The notes under the pieces were generated by a model. It was not told the DNA's origin. It made no database searches and worked only from the letters and a program-made list of their open reading frames with translations. 64,000 bases of DNA from Mycolicibacterium cosmeticum (GTDB lineage: Bacteria > Actinomycetota > Actinomycetes > Mycobacteriales > Mycobacteriaceae), in NCBI GenBank assembly GCA_016197365.1, contig JACPVS010000006.1:1-64000 (forward strand). Reading direction: 5' to 3'. Within the stretch, counting starts at the first letter, position 1. Each line of letters begins with the position of its first letter. Of the stretch, positions 7,924 to 16,566 are shown piece after piece. A program made the translations under genes and the position numbers.

Positions 7924-9092
7924 CACGAAGCTTTCTTGGGCGCGGCATAGCTCGGCTTGCCCAGCCCCAGCACATGCTGGGCGATCATGTTGCGGAACAC
8001 CTCGAGGGTGCCGCCGTAGATGCCGACCAACGGAGCAAACCGGTACACGTACTCACTGCGGTCGTCGAAGCCACCGTCGGTGTCGATCGGCAGCGCTGCG
8101 GCCGGCCCGGCGATGTCCATCAGATCGGGAGCGACATCGCGCATCGTCTGCGCCAGCGCGACCCGGCCGAAGATGCTCGGCGCGGACAACGACGCCTCGA
8201 TGCGGGCGACGCTGCGGCCCAACCGGTATCCGACCGAGGTGTCCTCTGCCGCACGGGTGCCCACCACCGCGGCCACCTTGTCGGCGGCCTCGACCATGAA
8301 ACCGGCCTGATGCATCATGATCGCCACGTCGGCCAACCCGTCGTCGGCGGCCGCGACAGCGCCGTGCTCGGCGTCCAGCGGTTCGCGCACCACCGTCCAC
8401 CCGCCGTTGACCTCGCCCATCCGGTACTTGTCGTCGACGCGTACGTCGGAGTAGTAGACGATGTTGGTGCGGTCACCGTCGACGGTGCGGATGCCCTGGA
8501 TCTCGACGCCGGGCAGATCCAGGGGCACCAGGAACATGGTGAGACTCTTGTGTTTCGGGGCGTCCGGATCAGTGTTGGTGATCAGGAACGTGTACTTGCA
8601 GTTGTGCGCCCCGGTGGTGAACATCTTGGAGCCATTGACAACCCACTGATCGCCGTCGCGCACCGCGCGGGTCTTGCACGTCGCGACATCGGAGCCGCCC
8701 TCGGGTTCGGTGTAGCCCAGGCTCAACCGGACGGTGCCGTCGAACACGCCGCGCAGCACCTCGTCCCGGATCTCCGGCTGGGCGAACTTCGCGACTGACC
8801 GCGCCACCATGGACGTCGTTCCCCAGGTCACCCACGGCACCTCGGCCCGGCGCTTCTCCAATTGCCAGATGCGCGAACGCACCCGGGAGAAGCCGCCCTC
8901 GCCCTCGGTCTTCCATTCCTTCTCCAGATAACCGGCGGCGGCGAGCGCCAGGTGCACACCCTCGTCGAAGTTGTCGCCGGTCTCGCGGTCGCGACGGATG
9001 ACATCCTCGGTCACCACGCCGGCCAGGAATTCGCGCACCTCGGTGCGGAAGGCGTCGTCCTCGGCGGACAGTTCAACACGGGAGAAATCCAT
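7923..9092 (-). CDS. Acyl-CoA dehydrogenase (FadE family), large-type subunit
   Basis: A 389-aa protein from ATG 9092 (MDFSRVELSAEDDAFRTEVREFL, the usual family start). The frame extends further upstream, but that part is antisense-like shadow over the next gene. Signatures are GYTEPEGGSDVATCKTRA, NGSKMFTTGAHNCKY and a C-terminal YGGTLEVFRNMIAQHVLGL with a late Glu. It belongs to the same operon as three other FadE genes and follows one of the partner-type subunits after a 2-base gap. A second heteromeric dehydrogenase formed with that neighbour is the simplest reading. The substrate is unknown. Confidence 0.9.
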   Translation of the reverse strand: MDFSRVELSAEDDAFRTEVREFLAGVVTEDVIRRDRETGDNFDEGVHLALAAAGYLEKEWKTEGEGGFSRVRSRIWQLEKRRAEVPWVTWGTTSMVARSVAKFAQPEIRDEVLRGVFDGTVRLSLGYTEPEGGSDVATCKTRAVRDGDQWVVNGSKMFTTGAHNCKYTFLITNTDPDAPKHKSLTMFLVPLDLPGVEIQGIRTVDGDRTNIVYYSDVRVDDKYRMGEVNGGWTVVREPLDAEHGAVAAADDGLADVAIMMHQAGFMVEAADKVAAVVGTRAAEDTSVGYRLGRSVARIEASLSAPSIFGRVALAQTMRDVAPDLMDIAGPAAALPIDTDGGFDDRSEYVYRFAPLVGIYGGTLEVFRNMIAQHVLGLGKPSYAAPKKAS

Positions 9093-9094
9093 GA

Positions 9095-10150
9095 TCAGGC
9101 CTCCAGACTTTCGCGGGCGGTCACGATGGCGGCGATGTGCACGGCGGTGGCTCCGGGGTCGCCACCGGCCAGCGCCCAACCACGCGCCCGCACCAGGTAA
9201 GCGGTGGCGGCGGCTTCGGCCGACACCCCGAGCCCGCCCTGGACATGCACGGCCATGGTGGCGGCTTTGGCGGCCTCTTCGGCCATGAACACGAACGCCG
9301 ACGGTGCCAGCTCGGGCCGTTCGTCCGGCTCGTTGTCCAGGAACCAGGCGGCGCGACGGGCCAGCCCGCGTCCGCTCTGCACGGCGATGGCGATATTGGC
9401 CAGCGGATGCGAGATGCCCTGCAGCGTGCCGATCGGCACACCGAGGGTATAGCGGGACTTGGCGAACTCGGCGGCGATGGTCATGGTCTCCTCGATCAGA
9501 CCGACCAAGGCCGAGGCGGTGAGCACTCGCCATTCATCCAATGCACGTTGGTATTCGGCGGCTGCGGCAGTACCACTTGCCAGCACGACGCGGCTGTCCG
9601 CGGCGGCCGGGTCCACCCAGGCCATCGGCAGCTTGCCGATGTTGTCCACCTTGGCAGGCAGGCTGGAGAACTGCAGGAGCACGAGATCGTCACCGTCGCG
9701 GATGATCACCCGGTCGGCGATCGACCCGGCGGGGATCAGTCGGGTGCCGGACGGGGCCACCTGCTGCGGATCGATGGCAACCAGCTGGGTGCCCTGCACG
9801 ATCTCCGCCGCGTTCTCGCCGGACAGCGCACCCAGGCGCGCCAGCAACCGGGCGGCCACCACATGATCGATCCACGGCACCGGTGCCAGCGACCGCCCGA
9901 TCTCCTCGGCCACCAGGGTGAGATCGACCAGGGTCGCACCGTCGCCGCCGACGGATTCGGGCAGCCCCATCGTGGTGGCGCCCATGGCGCACAACCGTTC
10001 CCACAAGCTCTTGTCGAACCCGCCGGCTTCGGCCGCCCGCACCGTCTCGATGTCGCAGTGCGTCTTGAAGAACTGCCGGTATGCCGTCTGCAGATCGACG
10101 TGGTCCTCGGACAGACTGTAGTCCAGCCTGCGCAGCTCGAAGCGATCCAT
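9095..10150 (-). CDS. Acyl-CoA dehydrogenase (FadE family), partner-type subunit
   Basis: A 351-aa protein from ATG 10150, whose ATGA overlaps the stop of the amidohydrolase gene. It shows the helical acyl-CoA dehydrogenase ends (SLSEDHVDLQTAYRQFF; TMTIAAEFAKSRYTLGVPIG) and HVQGGLGVSAEAAATAYLVRA near the C-terminus. The middle domain is degenerate, with no clear flavin signature, as in the non-catalytic or half-site subunits of FadE heterotetramers. It is likely the partner of the 389-aa FadE encoded two bases downstream. It lies in the middle of the eight-gene catabolic operon. Confidence 0.86.
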   Translation of the reverse strand: MDRFELRRLDYSLSEDHVDLQTAYRQFFKTHCDIETVRAAEAGGFDKSLWERLCAMGATTMGLPESVGGDGATLVDLTLVAEEIGRSLAPVPWIDHVVAARLLARLGALSGENAAEIVQGTQLVAIDPQQVAPSGTRLIPAGSIADRVIIRDGDDLVLLQFSSLPAKVDNIGKLPMAWVDPAAADSRVVLASGTAAAAEYQRALDEWRVLTASALVGLIEETMTIAAEFAKSRYTLGVPIGTLQGISHPLANIAIAVQSGRGLARRAAWFLDNEPDERPELAPSAFVFMAEEAAKAATMAVHVQGGLGVSAEAAATAYLVRARGWALAGGDPGATAVHIAAIVTARESLEA

Positions 10151-10989
10151 CACTTCTCCTTCTCGGGGCTCTCGCCGAAGAAGAACTCCGCGGCATTGTT
10201 GTAGAGGTAGTTGTCCAAGACCTCGGCGGGCAGATCCAGCGCCAGCGCTTCCGGGACCACGCGCTGCATCCGCAGCACCGGGAAGTCGGAGGCAAAGATG
10301 ATCTTCCCGGGCCCGCGGGTGCGCATGTAGTGCAACAGGCTCTCCGGCAACCGTTTCGGCGACCACGCCGACGTCATCAACCGAAGGTTCTGGTATTTGA
10401 TCAGCATCCGGATCGCGACATCCCACCACGGATCGGCACCGTGGATCATGCAGAGTTTCAGCTCCGGGAACCGCACGCAGACCCGGTCCAGGTGAATGGG
10501 GTTCTGCACCTCACCGGGTATCGGTGGGCCCGGCAGGCCGGTGTTGACGCACAGCGGCAGTTCCAGCTCCGCGCATTTGGTGTAGAGCGGGTAGTACACC
10601 GCGTCACTGGGCGGATACTGGCCGTCACCCCAGAAGCTGGGACCGACAACGGTATACGCCACCGGCAAGTCTTTGGTGATGGCCGCCAGCTCGCGCAGCG
10701 ACGGGATGGGACGCAGCAGGTTCACCCCACCCATCGCCAAGGCGAACCGGTCCGGGTGTGCGTCGACGAACTTGCGTGCCGTCACCGACGGCTTGACCAG
10801 TGAGTCCATCAGGATGGCGCGCTGCACGCCGTGGGCGTCCATTTCGTCGAGCAGCTCGGTCAGATCGATCGGGTCGTACAACGACGCGGGACCCTTGAAG
10901 TAGTCATCACGCACCTTCTTCATGAAGGTGGGCTGGTTCTCCGTCTCGCCGAAATGCACGTTGGCCAGGCAATCGATGACCCGTGTCAT
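10150..10989 (-). CDS. Amidohydrolase-family (amidohydrolase 2) protein
   Basis: A 279-aa TIM-barrel metal-dependent hydrolase-like protein starting MTRVIDCLANVHFGE. The ATG at 10989 overlaps the ligase stop as ATGA; the frame runs a little further upstream without a better start. Visible motifs are MIHGADPWWDVAIRML (barrel His) and FASDFPVLRMQR (the late Asp typical of the family). The usual N-terminal HxH is reduced to a single His (NVHFG), so metal binding may differ. Relatives include decarboxylases and hydrolases of cyclic compounds. In this operon it could open or decarboxylate a ring intermediate, which is inference. Confidence 0.8.
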   Translation of the reverse strand: MTRVIDCLANVHFGETENQPTFMKKVRDDYFKGPASLYDPIDLTELLDEMDAHGVQRAILMDSLVKPSVTARKFVDAHPDRFALAMGGVNLLRPIPSLRELAAITKDLPVAYTVVGPSFWGDGQYPPSDAVYYPLYTKCAELELPLCVNTGLPGPPIPGEVQNPIHLDRVCVRFPELKLCMIHGADPWWDVAIRMLIKYQNLRLMTSAWSPKRLPESLLHYMRTRGPGKIIFASDFPVLRMQRVVPEALALDLPAEVLDNYLYNNAAEFFFGESPEKEK

Positions 10990-12593
10990 GTCCGAACCTT
11001 TCCCACCGCGAATTCCTTGGCCCACCGGTAGTCGGCCTTGCCGTTTCCTAGCCTGCGGATCTGGTCGACCACGAGCACGTCCTTGGGAATCTTGAACCGC
11101 GCCAACCGGGTCGCGCAGTGTTCCCGCAGGAGCTCTGCGGCCACCTCGGCGCGAAGCGCCACGATCGCCACGATCTCTTCACCCCAGCGATCACTGGATC
11201 GGCCCACCACCAGCGCATCGGCCACCTCGGGGTGTGCGCGCAACGCCTCTTCGACTTCTTCGACGAACACCTTCTCGCCGCCGGTGTTGATCACCAGGGA
11301 GTCTCGGCCGTAGAGCCGCAGCGACCCATCCGACTCGAGTGCCGCCCGGTCACCGGACACCACCACCCGTTCACCCGCCACCTCGGGGAAGGTTTTGGCG
11401 GTCGCGGCGGCATCGTTGAAGTAGCCCAACGGAATTCGTCCGTTGCGGGCCACCCAGCCCACCTCGACCTCGCCCGGCGTCAGGAATCGGGTGTAGTCCT
11501 CGGCCAGCACCAGGCCGCCGGGCCGCAGCTGGAAGGTCTCAGCCGTCGGGGTCGCGCGCTGGGTGTGCCCGAATCCCATGTTGCCGGTCTCCGAGGAACC
11601 GAACCCGTTGATGATGGTGATCTGCGGGATGTGGTCCAGCAGCGCCCGTTGGTGTTTGGGGTTGGTGGCCGCGCCCCCGGTACCAATGGCGAACATCGAC
11701 GACAGGTCATAGGACCGCGCGTTCAGTTCCTCCACCAGCGGCGCGGCATAGGCGTCGCCGACCATCGTCATCAAGCCGATCTTCTCGCGCTCGGCGGTCT
11801 CGAGCACTGTGCGCGGATCGAACTTCGGCTTGGTGTCGTGCAGGACGACGGTCTGGCCGGACAGCAGCCCGGAGAACGCGGTCCACATCCCGGCCGCGTG
11901 CATCATCGGGGACACCGCGAACCACGGCGGACCCGCGTGGGCGACCTTGGTGTGAATCTCCTCGACCGCGTCGTGGTCGGCACCGTTCATGGACGATACG
12001 TAGATGTCGCCCTGGCGCCACATCACCCCTTTGGGCCTGCCGGTGGTGCCGCCGGTACAGATCATCAACAGGTCATCCGGCGAGACAGGTGCGACGCAGT
12101 CGGTATCGCCCTGGGCCAGAACATCATCCAGTGACACCGACCCGGCCAGCTCGGCGCCTTCGCCTTCGCCGTCGTCGACGGAGATGAGAACCTCCGCGTC
12201 CAAGACAGACGCGAACTTGGCCCCCAGCGAGCGGTGGTAGATGACCGCCCGCGGCTGCAGATACGCGAGCAGGTCGGCGACCTCACCCGGCGAGTAGTAA
12301 TAATTGACGTTGACGGGCACGGTGCGTGCCTTCAGACAGCCGATGACCATCTCGGGGTACTGGTCGTTGTGCATCAGCAGCGCAACCCGGTCCTGACCGC
12401 ATTCCCAGCGGCTCAGTTCGGCGCGTTCGGTGTGCGCGCCGAGTCCGTTGGCGGCCAGGAAGTTCGCCAGCCGCCTGGTCCGCTCGGCTCCCTGAGCGAA
12501 GGTGGTGCGGCGGGTGCCGCACACCGTCATCTCCCGGTCCGGCACCGTGTCGGCGATCGCGTCGATGACGGCACCGACGGTCCATTCGGCCAT
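10986..12593 (-). CDS. AMP-forming acyl-CoA synthetase, FadD19-like
   Basis: A 535-aa ANL-superfamily enzyme that adenylates a carboxylic acid and transfers it to CoA. Motifs are ICTGGTTGRPKGVMW (P-loop), GFGSSETGNMG, VSGDRAALESDG and a C-terminal GNGKADYRWAKEF with the catalytic Lys. The GGTTG...GVMWR form and the KADYRWAKE ending recall mycobacterial FadD19, which activates sterol side-chain acids; this is a memory-based comparison. It is the third gene of the operon, after a crotonase-fold protein and an amidohydrolase. It probably performs the first activation step for the substrate of this cluster. Confidence 0.9.
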   Translation of the reverse strand: MAEWTVGAVIDAIADTVPDREMTVCGTRRTTFAQGAERTRRLANFLAANGLGAHTERAELSRWECGQDRVALLMHNDQYPEMVIGCLKARTVPVNVNYYYSPGEVADLLAYLQPRAVIYHRSLGAKFASVLDAEVLISVDDGEGEGAELAGSVSLDDVLAQGDTDCVAPVSPDDLLMICTGGTTGRPKGVMWRQGDIYVSSMNGADHDAVEEIHTKVAHAGPPWFAVSPMMHAAGMWTAFSGLLSGQTVVLHDTKPKFDPRTVLETAEREKIGLMTMVGDAYAAPLVEELNARSYDLSSMFAIGTGGAATNPKHQRALLDHIPQITIINGFGSSETGNMGFGHTQRATPTAETFQLRPGGLVLAEDYTRFLTPGEVEVGWVARNGRIPLGYFNDAAATAKTFPEVAGERVVVSGDRAALESDGSLRLYGRDSLVINTGGEKVFVEEVEEALRAHPEVADALVVGRSSDRWGEEIVAIVALRAEVAAELLREHCATRLARFKIPKDVLVVDQIRRLGNGKADYRWAKEFAVGKVRT

Positions 12594-12601
12594 CGCGGGG
12601 G

Positions 12602-13849
12602 CTACGCCGAAACCAGCTTGGCGACACCCGGTGCGGTCCGGGTCGGGTCACCGAGCAGTTCGAGTGCGTTGTCGCGCATCACCTTCCGGGTGTCCTCCAG
12701 GCTGAACTCCGGGAACTGCGGGATATCGGCGGTGAAGGTGGTCGGGTCGGCCAGGCCCTCGCCGTGCGGCCAGTCCGAACCGAACAGGATCTTGTCGACG
12801 CCGATGGTGGCGGCCAGCAGCTTGACGTCGTCCTCGTAGTAGGGCGCGATCCAGAGGTTGTTGCGCAGCTGTTCCACCGGGTCCTCGGTGAAGTGGTACG
12901 GCGCGTTGTTGGCCGCCTTCTTGAGTCGCTTGATCAGCCGGTACACGAAGTACGAACCGTTCTCGATGCTGGCGACCTTGAGCTTGGGGTGCCGGGTGAA
13001 GACCTGGTGCACGATCATCGAGGCCATCGTGTCGTGGATGGCGCGGTCGTCCATGATGACCATGTCCAGTGGATCGCGTTTGCCGAATCCCTTAAACACG
13101 CCGCTGCCGCCCCACAATGCCGGGACCGCCATGTATCCGGAGTCCGACAGGTGGAAGACCACCGCGACGCCCGCCTCCGCGAGGCGCGCCCACACCGGGT
13201 CATGTGACGGGTCGCCCAGCGATCGCGGCCGGACCGAACCCGGCACCGGTGCCGGCCGGACGCACACCAGCTTGGCGCCGCGGCTGATCACGAACTCGAC
13301 CTCGTCGACGGCTTTGACGGGGTCGGCCAGCGAGATGATCGGCGCCGAGACGAAGCGGCCGTCGGGCCGGTCGAATCCCCAGTCCTCGTCCAGCCACAGA
13401 TTGAAGGCGTGCACCGAGACCATGGTCGCCTCGATGTCGTGTTTGAGGCCCTCCTCCACTCCGCAGGCGAAAGTCGGGAGCATGAACACGGTTTCGAGTC
13501 GCTGCCGGTCCAGCACCTTGAGCCGGGCGTCCCGGTTCTGGTACTCGGGATGATCACCGAGGCGATCGACCTTCATCAGTGAGGCCGGGTTGACGCCCTC
13601 GGGGATCTCGCCACGGAACAGCAGGTCCAGGCAACCCGGTTCGATGATCGGGTCGAAGGTCGGGTTCGGGATGAAATGGTTGACCGTCCCACCCATCACC
13701 GCCAGCGTCCGTTTGCCGTCCTGGACCATCTGCACGCCGCGGCTGCGGAATTCCTTGGGCAGGTGCCGGGTGAAGGCGTCGGTGGGTTCGTAGTAATGGT
13801 TGTCGACGTCGACGGCCAGGTAGGGCAGACGCTCTGGGGTGTCAGACAT
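12602..13849 (-). CDS. Amidohydrolase-family (amidohydrolase 2) protein
   Basis: A 415-aa metal-dependent hydrolase-like protein beginning MSDTPERLPYLAVDVDNHYYE. The DVDNHYYEP start replaces the usual DxHxH metal motif. Later barrel motifs are VVFHLSDSGY, VASIENGSYFVYRL and FGSDWPHGEGL, the last being the standard GSDxPH motif of the family. Large amidohydrolase-2 proteins of this type are numerous in mycobacterial acyl-CoA clusters and their reactions are mostly unproven. It sits 8 bases before the ligase gene and 4 bases after the crotonase-fold gene, in one operon. It may work with the second, shorter amidohydrolase on consecutive intermediates. Confidence 0.85.
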   Translation of the reverse strand: MSDTPERLPYLAVDVDNHYYEPTDAFTRHLPKEFRSRGVQMVQDGKRTLAVMGGTVNHFIPNPTFDPIIEPGCLDLLFRGEIPEGVNPASLMKVDRLGDHPEYQNRDARLKVLDRQRLETVFMLPTFACGVEEGLKHDIEATMVSVHAFNLWLDEDWGFDRPDGRFVSAPIISLADPVKAVDEVEFVISRGAKLVCVRPAPVPGSVRPRSLGDPSHDPVWARLAEAGVAVVFHLSDSGYMAVPALWGGSGVFKGFGKRDPLDMVIMDDRAIHDTMASMIVHQVFTRHPKLKVASIENGSYFVYRLIKRLKKAANNAPYHFTEDPVEQLRNNLWIAPYYEDDVKLLAATIGVDKILFGSDWPHGEGLADPTTFTADIPQFPEFSLEDTRKVMRDNALELLGDPTRTAPGVAKLVSA

Positions 13850-13853
13850 TTCA

Positions 13854-14669
13854 TCAACCTTTCAGGGGCGGGAAATTCGGGGACCGTTTCTCGAAGAAGG
13901 CGGTGATGCCCTCGACCAGGTCGGGCCGGATCATCGATTCATGCATGAGGGTCTCCGCACGGGCGCTGACGTCGACCACCTCACCGGTCGCGTCGCCGTA
14001 GAGCTGACCCTTGATCACGGCCATGGACGCCGGTGAGCAGTTGCGGGCCAGGTCCTCGGCGTACTCCAGCGCCCGCTTGAGCAGATCTTCGGGCGGCACA
14101 ACCTCTTTCACCAATCCCAGCTGCTGGGCTTCCTCGGAGTAGAAGGTGCGCCCGGACAGCAGCAGATCAGCGGCGGCACCCCAGCCGGCCAGCCGGGGCA
14201 GGATCCAGGTGATGCCGTACTCGCCGATCAGGCAGCGACGGGGGAAAGCCGTCGCGAACTTCGCGCCTGCCGCCGCGAACCGGACGTCGCACATCAGCGC
14301 GTGGGTCAGTCCGATCCCGACGCAGGCGCCGTTGATCGCCGCGATGACGGGCTTGCGCAGGGTGGTGAGAAAGTGCGGATGGCGTTCGCCGACGATCTTG
14401 CTGACGTCGGTGTCGCCGCTGATCGACGCCCCGAGATCCTGCATGGCACCCATGTAGGCGCCTGCGCAGAATCCCCGGCCGGTACCGGTCAGCACGATCA
14501 CCCGGACGTCCGCGTCGGCCTCGGCGCGGTCGAACGTCGCGTACACCCCGGCGGAGATATCGGCACCCCACGAGTTGAGCCGTTCTGGCCGATTCAGGGT
14601 GATGACCGCAACGCCGGTATCGGTGACTTCGTACAGGACCGCAGCGCTGGGCGACGTCTCAGTGGCCAT
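13854..14669 (-). CDS. Crotonase-fold protein (EchA family), lacks both catalytic Glu
   Basis: A 271-aa protein from ATG 14669, first gene of the eight-gene operon. The frame is open further upstream, but MATETSPSAAVLYEV is the natural start and follows an operator-like region. It has the crotonase oxyanion-hole pattern (GRGFCAGAYMGAMQ; NGACVGIGLTHALMCD). Aligned by eye to enoyl-CoA hydratase, the two catalytic glutamates are replaced (Thr in GLTHAL, and no Glu in KFATAFPRR). It has the EYGITWILPRLAGW stretch common in some EchA proteins. It probably acts on a CoA ester but not as a standard hydratase; isomerase, hydrolase or C-C cleavage chemistry are possibilities. Confidence 0.85.
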   Translation of the reverse strand: MATETSPSAAVLYEVTDTGVAVITLNRPERLNSWGADISAGVYATFDRAEADADVRVIVLTGTGRGFCAGAYMGAMQDLGASISGDTDVSKIVGERHPHFLTTLRKPVIAAINGACVGIGLTHALMCDVRFAAAGAKFATAFPRRCLIGEYGITWILPRLAGWGAAADLLLSGRTFYSEEAQQLGLVKEVVPPEDLLKRALEYAEDLARNCSPASMAVIKGQLYGDATGEVVDVSARAETLMHESMIRPDLVEGITAFFEKRSPNFPPLKG

Positions 14670-14740
14670 AGATACTGTATACCTATCGGTAGAGCATTCC
14701 GCAAGCCGCTGCACGGCCACTACCAGCGTAAAACCGTCCG
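14670..14740 (-). promoter_or_regulatory. Operator/promoter region of the eight-gene operon
   Basis: A 71-base gap between the crotonase gene and the DapA-like gene. It holds TACCTATCGGTA (14680-14691), an inverted repeat TACC-N4-GGTA, next to ATACTGTAT (14672-14680). The same TACC/GGTA half-sites recur around the divergent TetR gene at 17335-17504, so the TetR is a reasonable candidate regulator of both operons. This is inference from shared half-sites only. Confidence 0.5.
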
Positions 14741-15745
14741 TCAACCAATCAGTCCGAGATGGCGATACGCGGTCTCGATCTGGGGTTTGGCCACGGCCGG
14801 GAGTTCGGCCTGCGGCGGGCGCGAATGCGGGTAGTCCCCGATCGGCAGGCCGAGCAGCGATGCGGCGTATTTGAATGCGCCGGCCCAGTGTGTGAAGTAG
14901 TCCGGCCGGCCCGGATAGCAGGTGAACCAGGACCCCATGTCGAGGCTGAACTGATCCATCCCGGTCTTCTGCGCGAAGTCAATCGCCGCGATCAGTTCGC
15001 CCGCCCACACCAGTTCCCAGTACTCGGTGAAGATCGGCCGCTCCGGCGTCTCGTGCAGATAGCCCGCGGTGCCCAGTTGCGCCGGGCCGACGATGCCCTC
15101 GCGCAGCCACCCGGCCCGGTACACGGTGGTATCGCATTCCCAGATCACCAGTTCCGGCGCCAGCTCATGCAGCCGGCGGCTGGCCGCCGGACGGAACGCG
15201 CCCTCCTTGGTGGCGCACACGGCGGGGACCTCCTCGACAATGCGCGCCTCTTCGGCCGGGGTCAGCACATAGCCCGAGGACGGCGAGTTGAACATGCCGA
15301 GCGCGATGTCGGTGCGCGCGGCGATGTAGTGGAAGAAGCGCAGCACCCCTTCCCCACCGTGGGCCTCCATCATCGGCGTCTGGAGGTAGACGATGTCGGC
15401 GCCGGCCTGCTGCGCGTGGCGGGTCAGTTCCAGGCAGTCCTTGGCCGAGGTGGCGGCAGTGCAGGCCTGCACCACCACGTGCGGGTTCGCCGCGCGCCCC
15501 TCCTGGATGGCCACTTCCAGCAACTGTTTGCGTTCATCGAGGGTCAGCGCCCAGAATTCGGCCAATCCACTGGTGCACCAGAGCATTTCATGGCGCAGAT
15601 CAGCCACGCAGTAGCGCACGAGCGTGCGGTAGGCGGCCCAGTCGATATCGTCACCGTCGACGCCCTGGAACGGGGTGTACAGCGAGTTTCCGATGCCTCG
15701 CAATGCCGTGCGGGCCCAGTCCCGCGCTTCACTCGCTGTCGCCAT
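14741..15745 (-). CDS. Dihydrodipicolinate synthase-family aldolase/lyase
   Basis: A 334-aa TIM-barrel protein from ATG 15745; a long upstream extension of the frame overlaps the SDR gene and is not credible. The Schiff-base lysine is in VCATKEGAFR (Lys180). The YNxP motif that supplies the catalytic tyrosine in DapA reads FNSPSSG (Phe152), so it is unlikely to be a lysine-biosynthesis enzyme. Members of this superfamily include retro-aldolases and hydratase-aldolases in aromatic and sterol degradation. It is encoded with an SDR and a canonical crotonase in a three-gene operon; carbon-carbon cleavage of a CoA-linked or ring intermediate is the likely role. Confidence 0.85.
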   Translation of the reverse strand: MATASEARDWARTALRGIGNSLYTPFQGVDGDDIDWAAYRTLVRYCVADLRHEMLWCTSGLAEFWALTLDERKQLLEVAIQEGRAANPHVVVQACTAATSAKDCLELTRHAQQAGADIVYLQTPMMEAHGGEGVLRFFHYIAARTDIALGMFNSPSSGYVLTPAEEARIVEEVPAVCATKEGAFRPAASRRLHELAPELVIWECDTTVYRAGWLREGIVGPAQLGTAGYLHETPERPIFTEYWELVWAGELIAAIDFAQKTGMDQFSLDMGSWFTCYPGRPDYFTHWAGAFKYAASLLGLPIGDYPHSRPPQAELPAVAKPQIETAYRHLGLIG

Positions 15746-15756
15746 ACCGCTACCCC

Positions 15757-16554
15757 TTAGCTGAAGTCCGAACCGCCGTCGACGTTGATGTTCGCGCCGG
15801 TCATGTACGAATTGCGCTTGGACGCCAGAAACGCTGCCACGGGACCGATTTCGTCCGGGAGGCCCGCCCGTGGCAGGTGCGCCGGATGGCCGAAATGCTC
15901 GTCGATGGCCGACATCAACGCATAGGGGTCGGTGCCGTCGACGCCCACCGAGTCGGCCCATCCCAGCAACGCCTCCGACGAGATGCTGCCCGGGGACACC
16001 ACATTGACCATGATCTCGTCCTTGGCCAGCAGCAGCGAGAGGTTCTTCGACACGCTGTTCACCGCCGCCTTGGCCGCGGTGTAGGCCGGCAACCGGGTGC
16101 TCTGCCGTTGGGTGGAATGTGCGGAGAAATTGACGATGCGCGCCCATTCGGCGTTGCGCAGCAACGGAAGAGCGGCACGCACGCTGCGCACCATGCCCAT
16201 CACACCGTCGTCGAACGCCGCCTGCCATTCGCCGTCGGTGAGGGCCTCGAAATCGCCCGCCGCACCCGGTCCCACGGTGTTGATCAGGACGTTGAGCTTG
16301 CCGCCCCAGCGCTGCCCGATCTCACCGAACACCCGGTGCACCTGCTCGTCGTCGCCGATGTCGGCGGCGACGCCGAACGCCTCCGGACTGCCCCGCAACG
16401 TCAGATCGGCCGCGGCGGCATCGAGAACATCTTGCGAACGCCCGACGACCGCAATCCGGGCGCCGTCCTCGGCCAGGCACCGGGCGGTGGCCAGGCCCAT
16501 CCCCCGACCGCCGCCCACGACGACGGCGGTCGATCCGTCAAACCCGAGATCCAT
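15757..16554 (-). CDS. Short-chain dehydrogenase/reductase
   Basis: A 265-aa SDR starting MDLGFDGSTAVVVGGGRGMGLAT. The nucleotide-binding glycine motif is GGGRGMG; the active-site triad is visible as the Ser in VNFSAHS and Tyr-x3-Lys in PAYTAAKAAV. NVLINTVGPG corresponds to the NNAG motif with substitutions. It uses NAD(P)(H) to oxidise or reduce a hydroxyl/keto group, probably the 3-hydroxyacyl-CoA step or a ring hydroxyl in this pathway. It lies between a crotonase gene and the DapA-like gene with short gaps (12 and 11 bases), consistent with one transcript. Confidence 0.9.
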   Translation of the reverse strand: MDLGFDGSTAVVVGGGRGMGLATARCLAEDGARIAVVGRSQDVLDAAAADLTLRGSPEAFGVAADIGDDEQVHRVFGEIGQRWGGKLNVLINTVGPGAAGDFEALTDGEWQAAFDDGVMGMVRSVRAALPLLRNAEWARIVNFSAHSTQRQSTRLPAYTAAKAAVNSVSKNLSLLLAKDEIMVNVVSPGSISSEALLGWADSVGVDGTDPYALMSAIDEHFGHPAHLPRAGLPDEIGPVAAFLASKRNSYMTGANINVDGGSDFS

Positions 16555-16566
16555 GGGTGGTGGTCG

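Noticed and set aside
7923..9533. A 536-aa fused dehydrogenase
   Set aside because: The extra N-terminal part is Arg/His-rich shadow sequence over the next FadE gene; the family start is at 9092.
14741..16228. A 495-aa extended DapA-like protein
   Set aside because: The extension overlaps the SDR gene and has no family similarity; the start at 15745 fits the family.
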